The notes beneath the pieces were generated by a model. It was not told where the DNA came from. It saw nothing but the letters and a program-made list of their open reading frames with translations, and ran no database searches. This document shows, piece by piece, positions 49,571-60,957 of a stretch of 64,000 bases of DNA; position 1 is the first letter of the stretch, and each line of letters begins with the position of its first letter. The stretch covers positions 4,402,158 through 4,466,157 of the forward strand of contig OZ022590.1 in assembly GCA_963669155.1 (NCBI GenBank). Reading direction: 5' to 3'. This stretch comes from Arbacia lixula (taxonomy: Eukaryota; Echinodermata; Echinoidea; Arbacioida; Arbaciidae). Position numbers and translations under genes: made by a program.

Positions 49571-50145
49571 TCGTGTAATTAAGTGACCATCTGTGAACTT
49601 CAAGGTGATGATCGTTTAACAGATGAAGGATGACAATGTATGCTAATGTATGTACACAGTATGGCTGGGATTGAAGGTAAACAACACGCAGCAAGACACC
49701 ACCAAAGGAACACCACATGTTCAATTCATGTCTCCATACCAAACCAGAAATTATAGATTGTCTTAAACTCCATTGACCTAACAATGAATTCATCCCTTTT
49801 GGCATGATACATATTTGTCCTATGTCTTCAGAATAAAGTGAAGACAACATTTCTAAAAAGCCCCATTTTCAAGCTGTTTGACATGTCTAATCTAAGCTCT
49901 ACAATAGACAGGTCTGACTACAGTAGACTAATCACTCTTCATTCACTTCATCATCCAGTCTCACCTACTGGGAGATCAGAAGACGTAGTCTTGTCAGGAC
50001 TACACCCGGATGTTCACTTATGATAGTAAGGATTAGAAATCCTTCAAGAAATAGAGTCAAGCTCCTCAAAGACCAATGGAGACAAGTGACAAATTACTGT
50101 AAAATATAGTTCTGTATTAAAGCTGTTGTCGTGAGGGCTATAAGA

Positions 50146-50182
50146 CCCCCCCCCCCCCCCCACCCCACCCCCCACCCCCCCT
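50146..50182. repeat. Poly-C run
   Basis: 16 C followed by A-interrupted C-runs. Confidence 0.95.
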
Positions 50183-50729
50183 TAGCCCCACCTATAGTAC
50201 GGGGCTAAGGAAATTTTTGCAAGTGAGAAAAGCATATCAGATATTGAGCAGAGCGACTGCTATGTAATCTGCAGTCAGGTCAATAGACGACAGGCTATGA
50301 ATAAACTTCAGATTCCTTATAGGGCTTAATTAAGACGCACCCCTTTGGTTACTGCAGTTCCATGGCAAATTTCAACACTCTCACTTGACCAGGCTTCAAG
50401 TACGTAGCCCAAAAATCTAACCTTGAACAACAGGTTAACGTCAAAGAAGTAGCGCTGGTGCTGGTGCCATATTTATGAAACCTTCCTACCTTAGTGGTAT
50501 TTTAAACGCATGTAGCTGAATGCATTTCATGAATAGGGCCCCTGGATGTCAATCTTGAAAACAATATCTTGCGAATATACATTGGCCTCGAGTTATACAG
50601 TACTTACAGCATTCTCTACTACAGGGCAAATTTCAAGTAGCAGATCATGTTAATAGTGAAGTGTCTATGTCAAGTTACTGCATCGATTCCATCATTTAAA
50701 TCTCTTACACAAAACATGATTTCTTCCCC

Positions 50730-51090
50730 TGTACAGCAATGTTTGGGAAAGGAACTATACATCATAAGGATAATGTTATTCACATATTCATCACACATGT
50801 TGACATGATGATCAAATGTCATTACCAACAAAAAAAAAGAGAAGTTAAATATGGCGGACATGAGCTGAACACGGCAAAAGTAAATGTGAAAATTACAAGA
50901 CACGCAATCACAATTCCTTTCTCAGTACAGCAGTGTTTGGACAAGGAATCATGAAGAATATGATGATGACGTGTTAATTACAAGCTGCGATTATCATGAC
51001 TCAAATCAGACGTAGAAATAAAGAGAAGTTTGATATGGTGGACAAGAACTGCTGCGGTAAAAAATGTGTCAAGTACAAGACATCCAATCA
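50730..51090. repeat. Two-copy duplication, about 185-195-bp offset
   Basis: ACAGCARTGTTTGG at 50733 and 50930; AAAGAGAAGTT-ATATGG-GGACA at 50838 and 51020; TACAAGACAYSCAATCAC in both. Confidence 0.8.
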
Positions 51091-52044
51091 CCTGACCAGT
51101 ATACCACGAGTAGAATGTATTCATGTCCACGCACATGAATGAAGGCAACTGCTTTAATAGGAGTCGAGAGGAAGAACTTGTCTCTTGCGCGTACAAAGGA
51201 TGCCAATGCTTGAGTGTGGAATATTTGAAAGGTCCCCATATTTTATACATATGAAGTATATGTGTTTAAAATATGAACATATAGAGTTATAGATGTTTAG
51301 GGTATGGTAGCCCTGCTGAGACACACACACCCACACACACACACTCATACACAAACAAACAAACAGAACAGGCGAAGTGGTTCAAGTGGCACTTTTAACA
51401 CAACTAGGAAACCAGGACCCATGCAAGATATATTACATGTCAATGATTGGCAGTGCTCACTAATCATTTTGCATATTTACTTATTTTGAATATGAGTAGA
51501 TACAGTCGAAGGAAGTCAAATTGAAATGCTAAATATTATTTTATTATGATACAGTATATACTCACTGTCATTTCAGCAAATCTTAAGACTGTCCAATTTG
51601 CAAAGAGTCAAATTCAAGATTGTTCATACATTCACAAATATGGAAGAAAATCCTCATCAAATGTCCCAAATTCATTTAACACAGAATATGATCCTCATCA
51701 TGTCAGGTATGCTGTGCATTTGTTAATTCACTCAAAGTGCAGCTGCAAAATTCTGACGGTTGTTTTCATAACTTGAGGGGCTTGTTACAAATTTCCAATT
51801 AAAAGCCAATATGCCTACATGCACATATAATGGTTTGCTCGGATGCAATAGCGACACTCTACCTGACAAAAACACATTTTTTAATCATGAAGCCAAGCAT
51901 TAATCCTATTAGTCTCACAGGTAATAAGTGATGTTGTTAATGACATGGTTAAGTACTCAGTGAGTTAACCTATGTAGCAAGCCCGGATATTGGTGTTGAA
52001 CCAGTCTTTTTGTTAAGGCAATGATACTGGAAAGCTGAAATTTA

Positions 52045-52133
52045 TTAACCCTTTGTGTGCCAGATAAAGAGTTGCTCTATAGGATTGAATGTAGTATTTG
52101 TGAAAAAATGCACCCATGGCACAAAATGGTTAA
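52045..52133 (+). mobile_element. Family D mini-element, solo copy
   Basis: TTAACCCTTTGTGTGCCAGA at the left, GCTCTATAGGATTGAATG core, GGCACAAAATGGTTAA at the right; TTAA at both ends. Confidence 0.65.
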
Positions 52134-53139
52134 TGTCGTGAAAGAGCAGCTATCTCAGAAAAGGTCTGAATAATCTGCACTGTAATGCACAACGCACAAC
52201 TGCATTTTAATCAACTTTAAGAACAACCTTTTGAAGTGAGATGAGATAAACTTAAGTGTCTTACGTATTACAACAACGGACAAACAAATACTGTGAATTC
52301 AATAGATGATGAATATAACTTACATGTATGTACAATAGGAAGAGGTAACATGGTAAAAAAAAATATGCACAATATTGATGAAGAATAATCATTGGGAACT
52401 GGAAGCCTGTAATGCTTTCAAATTGGTTTGTAGTCATAACATATAAAAGGCATTTCAATTCAATGCTTTAACCTGATACATTTTTGTTTTTAAGAAGGCA
52501 CTTTTCAATTGCTCAGAAATGAATGTTTGAATTTGTAAGGTAGAGACAGTTATTTGTCTGCTGAAGAGACTAGATCAATCCATGGACCCTACCACGAATC
52601 CATGATCAATCTAAGCACGAGAACATCGAAATCGTAAACAGTGCCTTTGACTGAAACTAGATCAATGAACCCATTTGTGCTGTTTATGAGGTAAGCAGAG
52701 TCTTACAATTAGACTAGAAGAATACAGCAACGCAAGTATATGAGACAAGATCCCTTTCAGCAAAGGTTAAATGAGTCTGGGGAAGAGACTAGAAAGCGAT
52801 CAAAGCATATGCAAGAAAGTTAACAAGGCAAAAGCAAAAGTCACTCTTCTGCAATGATTTGATTTCTGAAGACCTTGATTCAATCACGAGTAGGCTTGAG
52901 GGGGAATTGTGAAATTTCCTGAACTTGCAAGTATAATTTATGGTGCTTCGTGACAGGAGAACATGGGCTGACAAAAAGAAAACACGCTGTGCATTACAGG
53001 TCCTTGGGATGGCAATAACTGTTCAAGCCAGACCCACTAAAACCTGTCTGATCTGTGCACTTCTTGTCCTGCTTTTAAATAAAACAAACACCCTCATGTA
53101 GAAATTAACCCTATACTCATAATGCAACAGGGAAAAAAA

Positions 53140-53285
53140 TAATGGAACATTTTCAGGGGCTACTTTTTGAGCCCACAAGCCATTTGGCTACAATTTTACA
53201 TTGTGTCTATGGGAATTTTGGGGGCTGTTTTAAGCAGTTTGGGGGTGAAATCTACCCCGGTCCCGTGTATTTTTCCCCCTGTAAT
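53140..53285 (+). repeat. Dispersed repeat R2, copy 1
   Basis: Shares GGGGCTACTTTTTGAGC, GCCATTTGGCTACAATTTTA, CATTGTGTCTA and CCCGTGTATTTTT with 60780-60957, same orientation. Confidence 0.8.
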
Positions 53286-53689
53286 ATAATCAAATCTCAG
53301 AGTGGCAGATTGCCCAGCACACACACACAAGGGTTACTCCAAACAAAAGAGATTTACACACAATATTGCACTTCTATCACTAATGATAGTGAATCAAATG
53401 AGAAAGTAGAAAATTAAAAAATATATGATTGAATATGTACAGGAGCTTCCATCAGGAAGAGGGATATTTCCATGTCATCGGTTTGAGCAGAGAGGTTAAA
53501 ATCCACGGGGTAGCCCGACTCTTCAAAATGGTCTCATATGTATCATTCTTCTCTCTCATGTAGATACCATTCAGAACAACCAGACTCACACACAATACTT
53601 CACTTCCTATCACTATCCATCTTTCATCAATGATTGTGAAATATATACGAGAACAGAAAAATACACACAAAACAAATCTAGTTTACATT

Positions 53690-54060
53690 ATAAACAAGCT
53701 TCGATTGCTTTTTAGAACAAAACAACAATCCTTGATATATACAACAACGAAAAATAATCAAAATCAGATAAAGATTGCGCAAAGGATACCCATGGGAAAA
53801 TAGACGAATAAATACAAATGACAACGTATAGAAGCTTCAGTCACTTCTTAGAACAGAATAACATTCCTTGATAAATAAGAAAACAATCAAGTAAATATCA
53901 AAGAAAGTTTAATCCAATCATTACCTTTGGAGCTCACAACATGCAAAATACCACTGACAATGTAAAGGAGCTTACAATATGTCTTACAAGACAATACCAA
54001 TCCTTGACGAATTTTGAAACAAAAATAAAATTAATACAAAAGAAAGATGAATCAAAGCAT
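53690..54060. repeat. Degenerate tandem repeat, about 130-140-bp unit
   Basis: Three rough copies containing TAGAACARAAYAACAWTCCTTGA-like words near 53713, 53851 and 53985, and ATTACCTTTGGAG at 53921 and 54059. The second of these words includes the candidate donor at 54063, so part of the first-exon border lies in repeat sequence. Confidence 0.7.
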
Positions 54061-54063
54061 TAC

Positions 54064-54112
54064 CTTTGGAGGAGGTCCTTTCTGCTCGTAGTTCTAACTG
54101 TCCTCCATCCAT
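54064..54112 (-). CDS. Candidate first exon with start codon
   Basis: On the minus strand an in-frame TAA is followed seven codons later by an ATG (TTGCATGG, G at +4) and 16 open codons plus one base, then the donor CCAAAG|GTAATG. The peptide starts MDGGQLELRAER. It ends in phase 1, so joining to the exon at 29102 is in frame and creates a valine codon at the junction. The sequence upstream on the same strand is CpG-rich (ACGCCCC, GCGCTGCG), unlike the AT-rich surroundings, as expected for a 5' UTR or promoter. No homology is recognised. The donor is acceptable but not strong. Confidence 0.35.
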
Positions 54113-54660
54113 GCAAGGAGATACTCCACAAACTTATCTTTCCAATGAGGGGCGTACGCAGCGCAAAAAGTGCACGGCATACAGCCTAGCCACTCTCCTC
54201 GCTGGTTTACAAATGAATTTTGATCAGCTTTTAGCAGGAACATAAGATGCAGCCAAATTCATCAGTGACATCTCTCTCCCCCTCTCTCCTTCTCTCCCCC
54301 TCTCTCCTTCTCTCCCCCTCTCCCTCTCTCTTTCTTTCTTTCTCTCTCTCTCTCTCTGTCTTACTTTCTCTCTCTCTCTCTCTTTCTCTCTCACTTGCCC
54401 CCTCTTTCTCTCGCTATCTCTCTCGAACGAATAACAGCTCCACGCACAACAATCTTAACCCTTTTCTCGCCGTGGAATAATGGACGGTGCGAGAGCGTAT
54501 CCTGGAAGGCGCACACTGGGGAGCGTAACGAACAACACATGTTTAAAGCGAGGGTCCGTGATGAACACTATCATCACCCACAGATAGCCTTACCACCGGT
54601 GCTAATCACCACGCACAGAAGCAAGATAGGAGTGGAACAGGAGGTCATGGCTCGGAACAA
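54113..54660. promoter_or_regulatory. CpG-rich patch upstream of the 54.1-kb exon
   Basis: Two CpG-rich blocks (54150-54210 and 54465-54640) flank a TC-rich microsatellite at 54272-54422. Position upstream of the candidate first exon suggests promoter or 5' UTR function. This is a composition argument only. Confidence 0.28.
54272..54422. repeat. TC-rich microsatellite
   Basis: CTCTCTCCTTCTCTCCCC units passing into TC and TTTC repeats. Confidence 0.9.
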
Positions 54661-55259
54661 TTCCAAGTATTTAATCTTAATTTCAAATCAGATGTACTTT
54701 AATTTGCATCCAACAGAAAGGGATAAGGCCTTACAGTACCTTCATCTCTCACACTTTGGGGAAAATCACTAAAAATCCTTTGAATACTTATCTCTCCTCA
54801 AAATACTGGCAAGAACATACCGGTAGCAGTTAAAAAAAACTGTTGGTTTGCAATAGGTTAATATTAATGGGTGCCTTTGAATCTCATCTGCCTGATGATT
54901 TTATTTTTTACTTGGTGGATTAAGAAATGCATAAAAAAGTCTTCTCCAAAAGTTTAGACAGAGCTGTCATCTTTTCTGCATAGATTAACTGCAAGAGAGG
55001 AATCCCAGGTTAAGATAAAGACAAATAGACAAGAAACTGAGCTGGGGAATTGTCATCTTCAAAGAGAGTTGCATGCCAAGCTGGAGTTCTCCTTTAAGGA
55101 TGGGATGGGAGGTGAAATTTCTCAAGAGTCCCATCTCCAAGACAAGACGATTCAGCACACATGTATTATTCAGCACAGGGCTGCAGCTGACAGATATAAA
55201 TTAGCGTCTCTCATCTGGAGATACTGTGACATTACCCAGAGAGGAACATGAAGAATCTG

Positions 55260-55960
55260 TGCCGGCTGTGTGGTGCGAGTCTTGGAGGAGGCAGAGGATG
55301 TCTTGGGGATGGGGGGGGTAATTAAGAGTGGTGGGGAGACGGCTGGCTCTGTGGTGGGACTCTTGGAGGAGAGGATGTCTTGAGCATGGGGCTGGGGTAG
55401 GGTAGGGTGAGGGGAGGGGGGGGGGGGGGTAATTGACAGCAGTGGGAAGACTACTGGCTGTGCTGTGGAACTCTTGAATTAGGAAGATGATGTCTTGAGC
55501 ATGAGGGTGGGGTGAAAGGGGGCGTGGGGATGGGGGTCATTAACAGTAGTGTGGTAAATGCTGGCTATGCATTGGGGAATGTCAGGTTGAGGGAGAGGAT
55601 GCCTTGGGCATGGGGGAGGGGTCATTAAAAGCCAAGGGGTGAATGCCGGCTGTATGTTTTGGAATTTTGATGGGAAGGGGGGGGGGGGCGCAAGGGAGTG
55701 CACATCTTGGAAACAGGGGGGGGGGGGGGATGCCAGCTTTACGATGGACATTTAGAGGGGGGGGGGAAGTAATTACAAGCCATGGGGTGAATGCTGGCTC
55801 TGTGCTTGGGAATGTTGAGGGAGTGGGCGTCCTGGGAACAAGGAGAGCGGGGGGGGGGGGGGGGGATGCGATGGAGATGTGGGAAAAAGTGGTGGTATAA
55901 ATGATGGGGTGAATGTTGGCTGTGCAGTGAAATAAAGGGAGGGGGTCTTACACTTAGGGT
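55260..55960. repeat. G-rich degenerate tandem array
   Basis: About six units of 90-130 bp, each with a G-run of 8-18, ATGTCTTGRGCATGGGG-like words, RGTAATTAA or GTCATTAA-like words and GAATGCTGGCT. Long G-runs are at about 55310, 55418, 55678, 55718, 55757 and 55849. Confidence 0.85.
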
Positions 55961-56389
55961 TGCAGTTGCACGATGCAATTTTTCATGTAAGTTCTTACAG
56001 AGCCTCGTAAAAATAAAATCTACGTCTCTCGGCTCCTCAGGTGTGATACTAAATGAGCACTTGGAGCCACAGGAATGGATAGTTTGCATGAATATTTGAT
56101 CTCTCGGTAGCATTGAGGGAGTATCAGAAGCAACCATATTTTACAGTTTATCTGTTATTCATAGGATTTTGAATTGTGGGGAGTGAAAGCAGCACCCTAT
56201 GATGTGACTTTTACGCCCAGAATCAATGAATTATTAACATGTGACAACTTGTGTTTTAGTTGATGTATGGGGATTAGCATCTCATATGGCCTGGAGTAGA
56301 ACGATAAATATAAAGGTGAGGTTTGTAGAAAAGGAGACATTATTATCACTATGCAAGATCTAATGTGAGAGTGTAATAACAAATATTTA

Positions 56390-56560
56390 AAAAAAACATA
56401 GCATGATGAATATGAAGATATGTCATAAAAAGTAAAGAGAGAGAAAAAAGAAGGGATGATGTTACAGAAGAAGCAAAACAGATAATGAAAAATGAATAAG
56501 AAGCCAAAATAGAAAGAGAAGAAGAGATGCTGATGCTTAAGAAGAAGCATGAATGAAGAC
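56390..56560. repeat. A-rich purine tract
   Basis: GAGAAAA and AAGAAG-type sequence; open frames in it are compositional. Confidence 0.6.
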
Positions 56561-58576
56561 CATGGCCGCTACTTTTCAAACGTAAACGGGGATAGTTTTT
56601 CACTTTTCCTGAAAAGGATCGTGAAGCTATGACTCTGAAATTTCATACACGTTGTATTTAGGGCATACAGCCGATTCCTGCCGAGTCTCACAACTTCTGT
56701 AAATGTGCTACCCTGTCTTTAAGTGTGGAAAGCACTTTGCACTGTATAGCAATTGTCTCCCAGTTTAATGGGGAGGAGGATATCCTAATACGACCAATTA
56801 AGGTTGGAACGAGGGTAAAAGGAGACGTGAAATGAGATAAGACCCTGGAAACCATTTTCAAAAACAATTGAAAGGTGACACTTGAATCAAAGAATGGCCA
56901 CGCAAGATTGAAACAAAGAAGATGGGAGCGATTGTCTCACTCCGTCCTCAATAATAATTGTTCCTGTGACTGTCTAGAGTTGGTCTCACTAACGCTGGTT
57001 CCTGTGTCCGCTTGAAAGAGATACTGACCACAAACTTTGTGTTTATCCTGGTTACTCTCTGTGTAATCAACTTAAGTGTGTCACAAACATATATGGAGGT
57101 ACTGGTTCTTGCAATCAAGTATTGCACTATTGTTGCAGCTTGTGGGTTAGCAATTGTAATCCTGTTTCTTCCTTTTGTTCTTGTAGATATTTTTCCTTTT
57201 TTTTTTACATCTCTCTATACTCATTTAATTCTTGACTTCTTCTTTGTCTTATATTCCCATTGTTTCTCTTGAAATACTTATCAGCTTTAAATTCTCCTTT
57301 AATTTTTCCTTCTTGTGCATGTGTGTTTGTCTGTGTATTTTTGAGGGCTATATACCAGCATGTTTTGGTTGTTTTTCTTTCCAATTCCATTTAATTCATA
57401 TAAAATTGTCTTTACTCCTCATATTTGCCCTTCTCCTAATCCTTCTTGTCCTTCTCCTTCTCTTTGTTCTTCCCTTTGTCCTTCCTCAACCATATTTCCC
57501 AAGCCTCCCCTCCTCTACTTTGCATTCTTTCTTGCACCACTGCTATGATATACAAGCACAGCTTCACCACAGTAATACACCAGCCTATGACAATGAAAAA
57601 GAAGACATGCTGCTGAACTTTTTATTACACCCTGCTCAATAACAAACACCAGCTTGACTCAATAAAACTAAATCTGTCATGGCTAATTTACAATCACACC
57701 ATTTTGCTGGTACATGGCTCCTGAGTATATTCTTCATAGCTATAGGCTGTACAAAGGATGACCCACAAGTTTATCCTCATTTGACTCTCCTAAAATGACA
57801 TTGATCTATCCAACACATATCGAGATACATCAATATTTGCTGCAGAGGTCAATTAGCAATAGTACATGAACTGAATAACTTTCTTTTTTTTCTTGTGATG
57901 GATTCTGTAAACAATGTATATTTTGCAGTGCTTTAATTCGCCAATTTCAAGTGAGATGCGGATCATGAAAATAACAACAGGTGAACATTTCGTTTTGTGT
58001 TACAATGAGAAGCACCCACCATGATGCACGCTGGTTTGCACTATAGCAATTCGTGAATATATCTGTATGTGGAACATACCACATTTACTAAGTACTAACA
58101 GCAGGTTCTAGAATAACAATTTCAAATTGGATACATAGATGAGATACAAACACACCTTTATATTCAGAACATCAAAAAGGAGTCCCCTTCCTTCCCTCCC
58201 AAACACAATTGATGCTGCAAATTCTGCATCCTATACTTAATATAATGAGGATGTTGGCATCACGTATCTGAGTGTCCCAAAGCTGCATTCACATAAGAGC
58301 CTGTGGAGTAATTCACTGATATGTCGTCAATGAAGTATGAAGTCACACACACTAACTCTGATCTTTATGAATTTTGATGAGGTCAAATGGTGGGAGCGAA
58401 TGAAGAAAATGGGATAGAAAGTGAGGGAAAGACAGTAATCTTTTACAAGACTTAATTCCAGTAGGCAAGATTTAAATGGTGCATTGCAGAAAATCATCTT
58501 GATAAAAGTCAATGAGGTCACGATATTAAATATCCAAAAGGCATGTGGGAGATATAGAAAAGTAAAAGAGAGAGAA

Positions 58577-58584
58577 AAACAGAA

Positions 58585-58624
<40 letters not shown>

Positions 58625-58640
58625 TGAGAGAAAGAAAAGA
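58577..58640. repeat. GA microsatellite
   Basis: GA dinucleotide run of about 18 repeats with flanking GAGA/GTGAGA units. A short TG run follows at 58785-58800. Confidence 0.95.
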
Positions 58641-59269
58641 GTAAAAAGCTTGATTTTTTTTTCCTTAATTCATAATTACGTATTCAAATGAGCCTTACGC
58701 TTAGGAACAAAGGAATAGGAAGAAGGGAGGGTGTGTAAGTTTGTGTGTGTATGTGAGTACATGTATGTTGATGTGTTTTAAGTATGTGTGTGTGTGTGTG
58801 TTTTGGACAGAGTATGTGCACGTGCAATCTACAATTTCAAACTACAGTTGGTAATATCATTAAAAACAATCTCATATCTGCCCTCAGAAAGACGTATGTT
58901 GAAATAGTTTATTCTCTCAGAAATGTGTATGTCGGAAAGATTAGCTCTCGATCAATCGCTATTTCAATCTCTCAGATTTTCTTGATACTGCTTCAATTAT
59001 CCCCTCCCTTCCACCTCCCCCTCCCCCTCGCTTTTTGTCTCTCTACCTCCCCATTTCCCTCTTTGTCATCCATTAGAGCTTAATCGTATCATCTGCTAAT
59101 CAACTAGATCCAAACTAATGCACTTTTGTCTGAATCTGGTATCACCCTAACGCAACAGCGAACCACCCATTTAGGAGAATTGCTTCCGTATTCCATGACT
59201 ACTGTTTGTAATGGAAGTGAAACAAGAGGATTAACAAGAGGAAATTGAAGAGAAGAGAGTGTGTGATGG

Positions 59270-59690
59270 TGATAGAGAGAAGAGGATTAGAAGATGACGG
59301 AAGAAGGGGACTGGGTATGGTTTAATCATATGAGGGAAGGGGGCAGGGGTAATTATCACTACAGGGATGGAGGATTATAATAAAATCAAAAGGAAGGGAG
59401 GAGAACATGACAAGAGAAGTAATGCGGATGGCAAGATGATATTGAGAAAGCAGTAAGAGCAGAGAATCAACAATTGAGAGGAAACAACGCAAAGAACAGA
59501 ACAGGAAATATGACCAAAAAAAAATCAAAACAAGAAAAGGAGAGAAGAAAAGAAGGAAAGGAACATGATAGAAGGAAACAAACACAAAGAAAAGAAGACA
59601 AAAGTAAATCTCTATAAAAAAAAAAAGATGAATATGAATTGCAAGAAAGAAAAAAAAAATGAAAAAGCCAGAGGAAAAAAAGCCCACATA
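59270..59690. repeat. A-rich polypurine stretch
   Basis: Purine-rich plus strand (AGAAGGAAAGG, AAGAAAAGAAG) with interruptions; no gene seen. Confidence 0.6.
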
Positions 59691-60779
59691 ATTACAAGAG
59701 TCATACATATACTTGCTGAGCATGGGATTTTTTAAAACCTATATCATAATTTTGATTCTATTTCATTCTCTTGTGTAACTGCTTCTTCCACTTGTATCAA
59801 ATATCAAGTTTATTTATTTTACTCACTGGATGAACAACAATAACAACAAATAAACATATATAAATAAATCAAAAGTGAGCCAGTAGCAGCCAGAAAGGAC
59901 GCAGCTTTATTGATATCTGACCCTAATGCATGAATATTAAAGATGGACAAAAATAAAATCCTAAAACAACAACAGACAAATAACAATGGAAAAAGGAAAC
60001 AAAAAAGAAAAGCCTGTGTCAAGTGGGTTTTTTCTTCCAGACAAGTTCCTTGTAAAGGCAGAGAGTAAAAAATACATTCAAGTTGAGGAAATATGTCTGC
60101 AGAGGTGCCAATAATACTCATGATGTATGAGATGGTCCCATTTCTGTCACAGAGTATCAATTCAGCCAGCTCAAGTCGAGAAGGAAGGAAGGAAAGAGAA
60201 CTGCATCTAATTACCATGGAAATGACACAAACATGTGTCTATTTTCAGTCATCATGGAATGGCGAATTCATGCTCTTCGAAATCGCAGAAATCTCTTCTA
60301 TTGATATCAATCAGTTTCTCAATGAGTCCTTGAGTCAAGACTAAGGCTTGATTCCAAGATATAAAAATTAAAGTGTATTTAATATCAAAGGATTTGAAAT
60401 GTGTTGACGGTGTTTACATAAATATCGCCAATACAATTCTGAACTAAAAAGAGCTATAATCAGTAAAATTTTGAGAGGAAGGAGAGAAAAGGGAGATGCA
60501 GCGTCCTTGATACAAAAAAGAGCCCCGACAAATAACAAAAGAGCCCTTGTGATAAATAATCATTTTTTCTTATTACATGATGGTTACACAGCAAGTCAGC
60601 TCATTAATTTGCCAATGGCTTTCCAACAATGGAGTTTAATAGCTCTATGAATAAAGTATAACATAGTTCAACCTCCTTGTTTTATGAACTCAGACTTAAG
60701 ACATAGCCCCCACAAATATTGTTCTCCCTTGATTGAGGTAGACCCCTAGTCTGTATCATACTGCCTAATCCACCCACTC

Positions 60780-60957
60780 CCCAGGGAAAAAATCAATTCA
60801 AATTTTTGGGGGGCTACTTTTTGAGCACATTAGCCATTTGGCTACAATTTTACATTGTGTCTAAGGGAATTTTGGGGGGTCTTTCAACATTTTCCAGGGC
60901 TCTTTTAAGCATTTCAGGGGTGTAAGCGCTCCAAGCCCCCGTGTATTTTTTTTCCAT
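60780..60957 (+). repeat. Dispersed repeat R2, copy 2
   Basis: Second copy of the 53140-53285 sequence, with about 30 extra bases (TTTCAACATTTTCCAGGGCT region). Possibly part of a larger element with GCCCCC-rich words at 60515-60560 and 61150-61225. Confidence 0.75.

Larger units (their letters stand above)
29103..54063 (-). other. Second large intron, containing the 48.7-kb alternative exon
   Basis: If the 54.1-kb first exon splices to the 29-kb exon, this whole stretch is intronic; the 48.7-kb candidate exon lies inside it. The unannotated parts (31.1-31.5, 33.1-34.8, 36.5-38.4, 39.8-42.1, 45.0-46.0 and 51.1-52.0 kb) are mostly AT-rich unique sequence with a few CpG-richer patches (33.4-33.7, 35.8-36.4, 41.1-41.3, 42.0-42.2, 43.1-43.5, 45.7-45.9 kb) where no convincing exon could be defined. 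Confidence 0.35.

Noticed and set aside
57012..57642. Hydrophobic frames resembling membrane proteins
   Set aside because: T- and TC-rich sequence gives Phe/Leu-rich peptides by chance; no ATG in context and no splice evidence.
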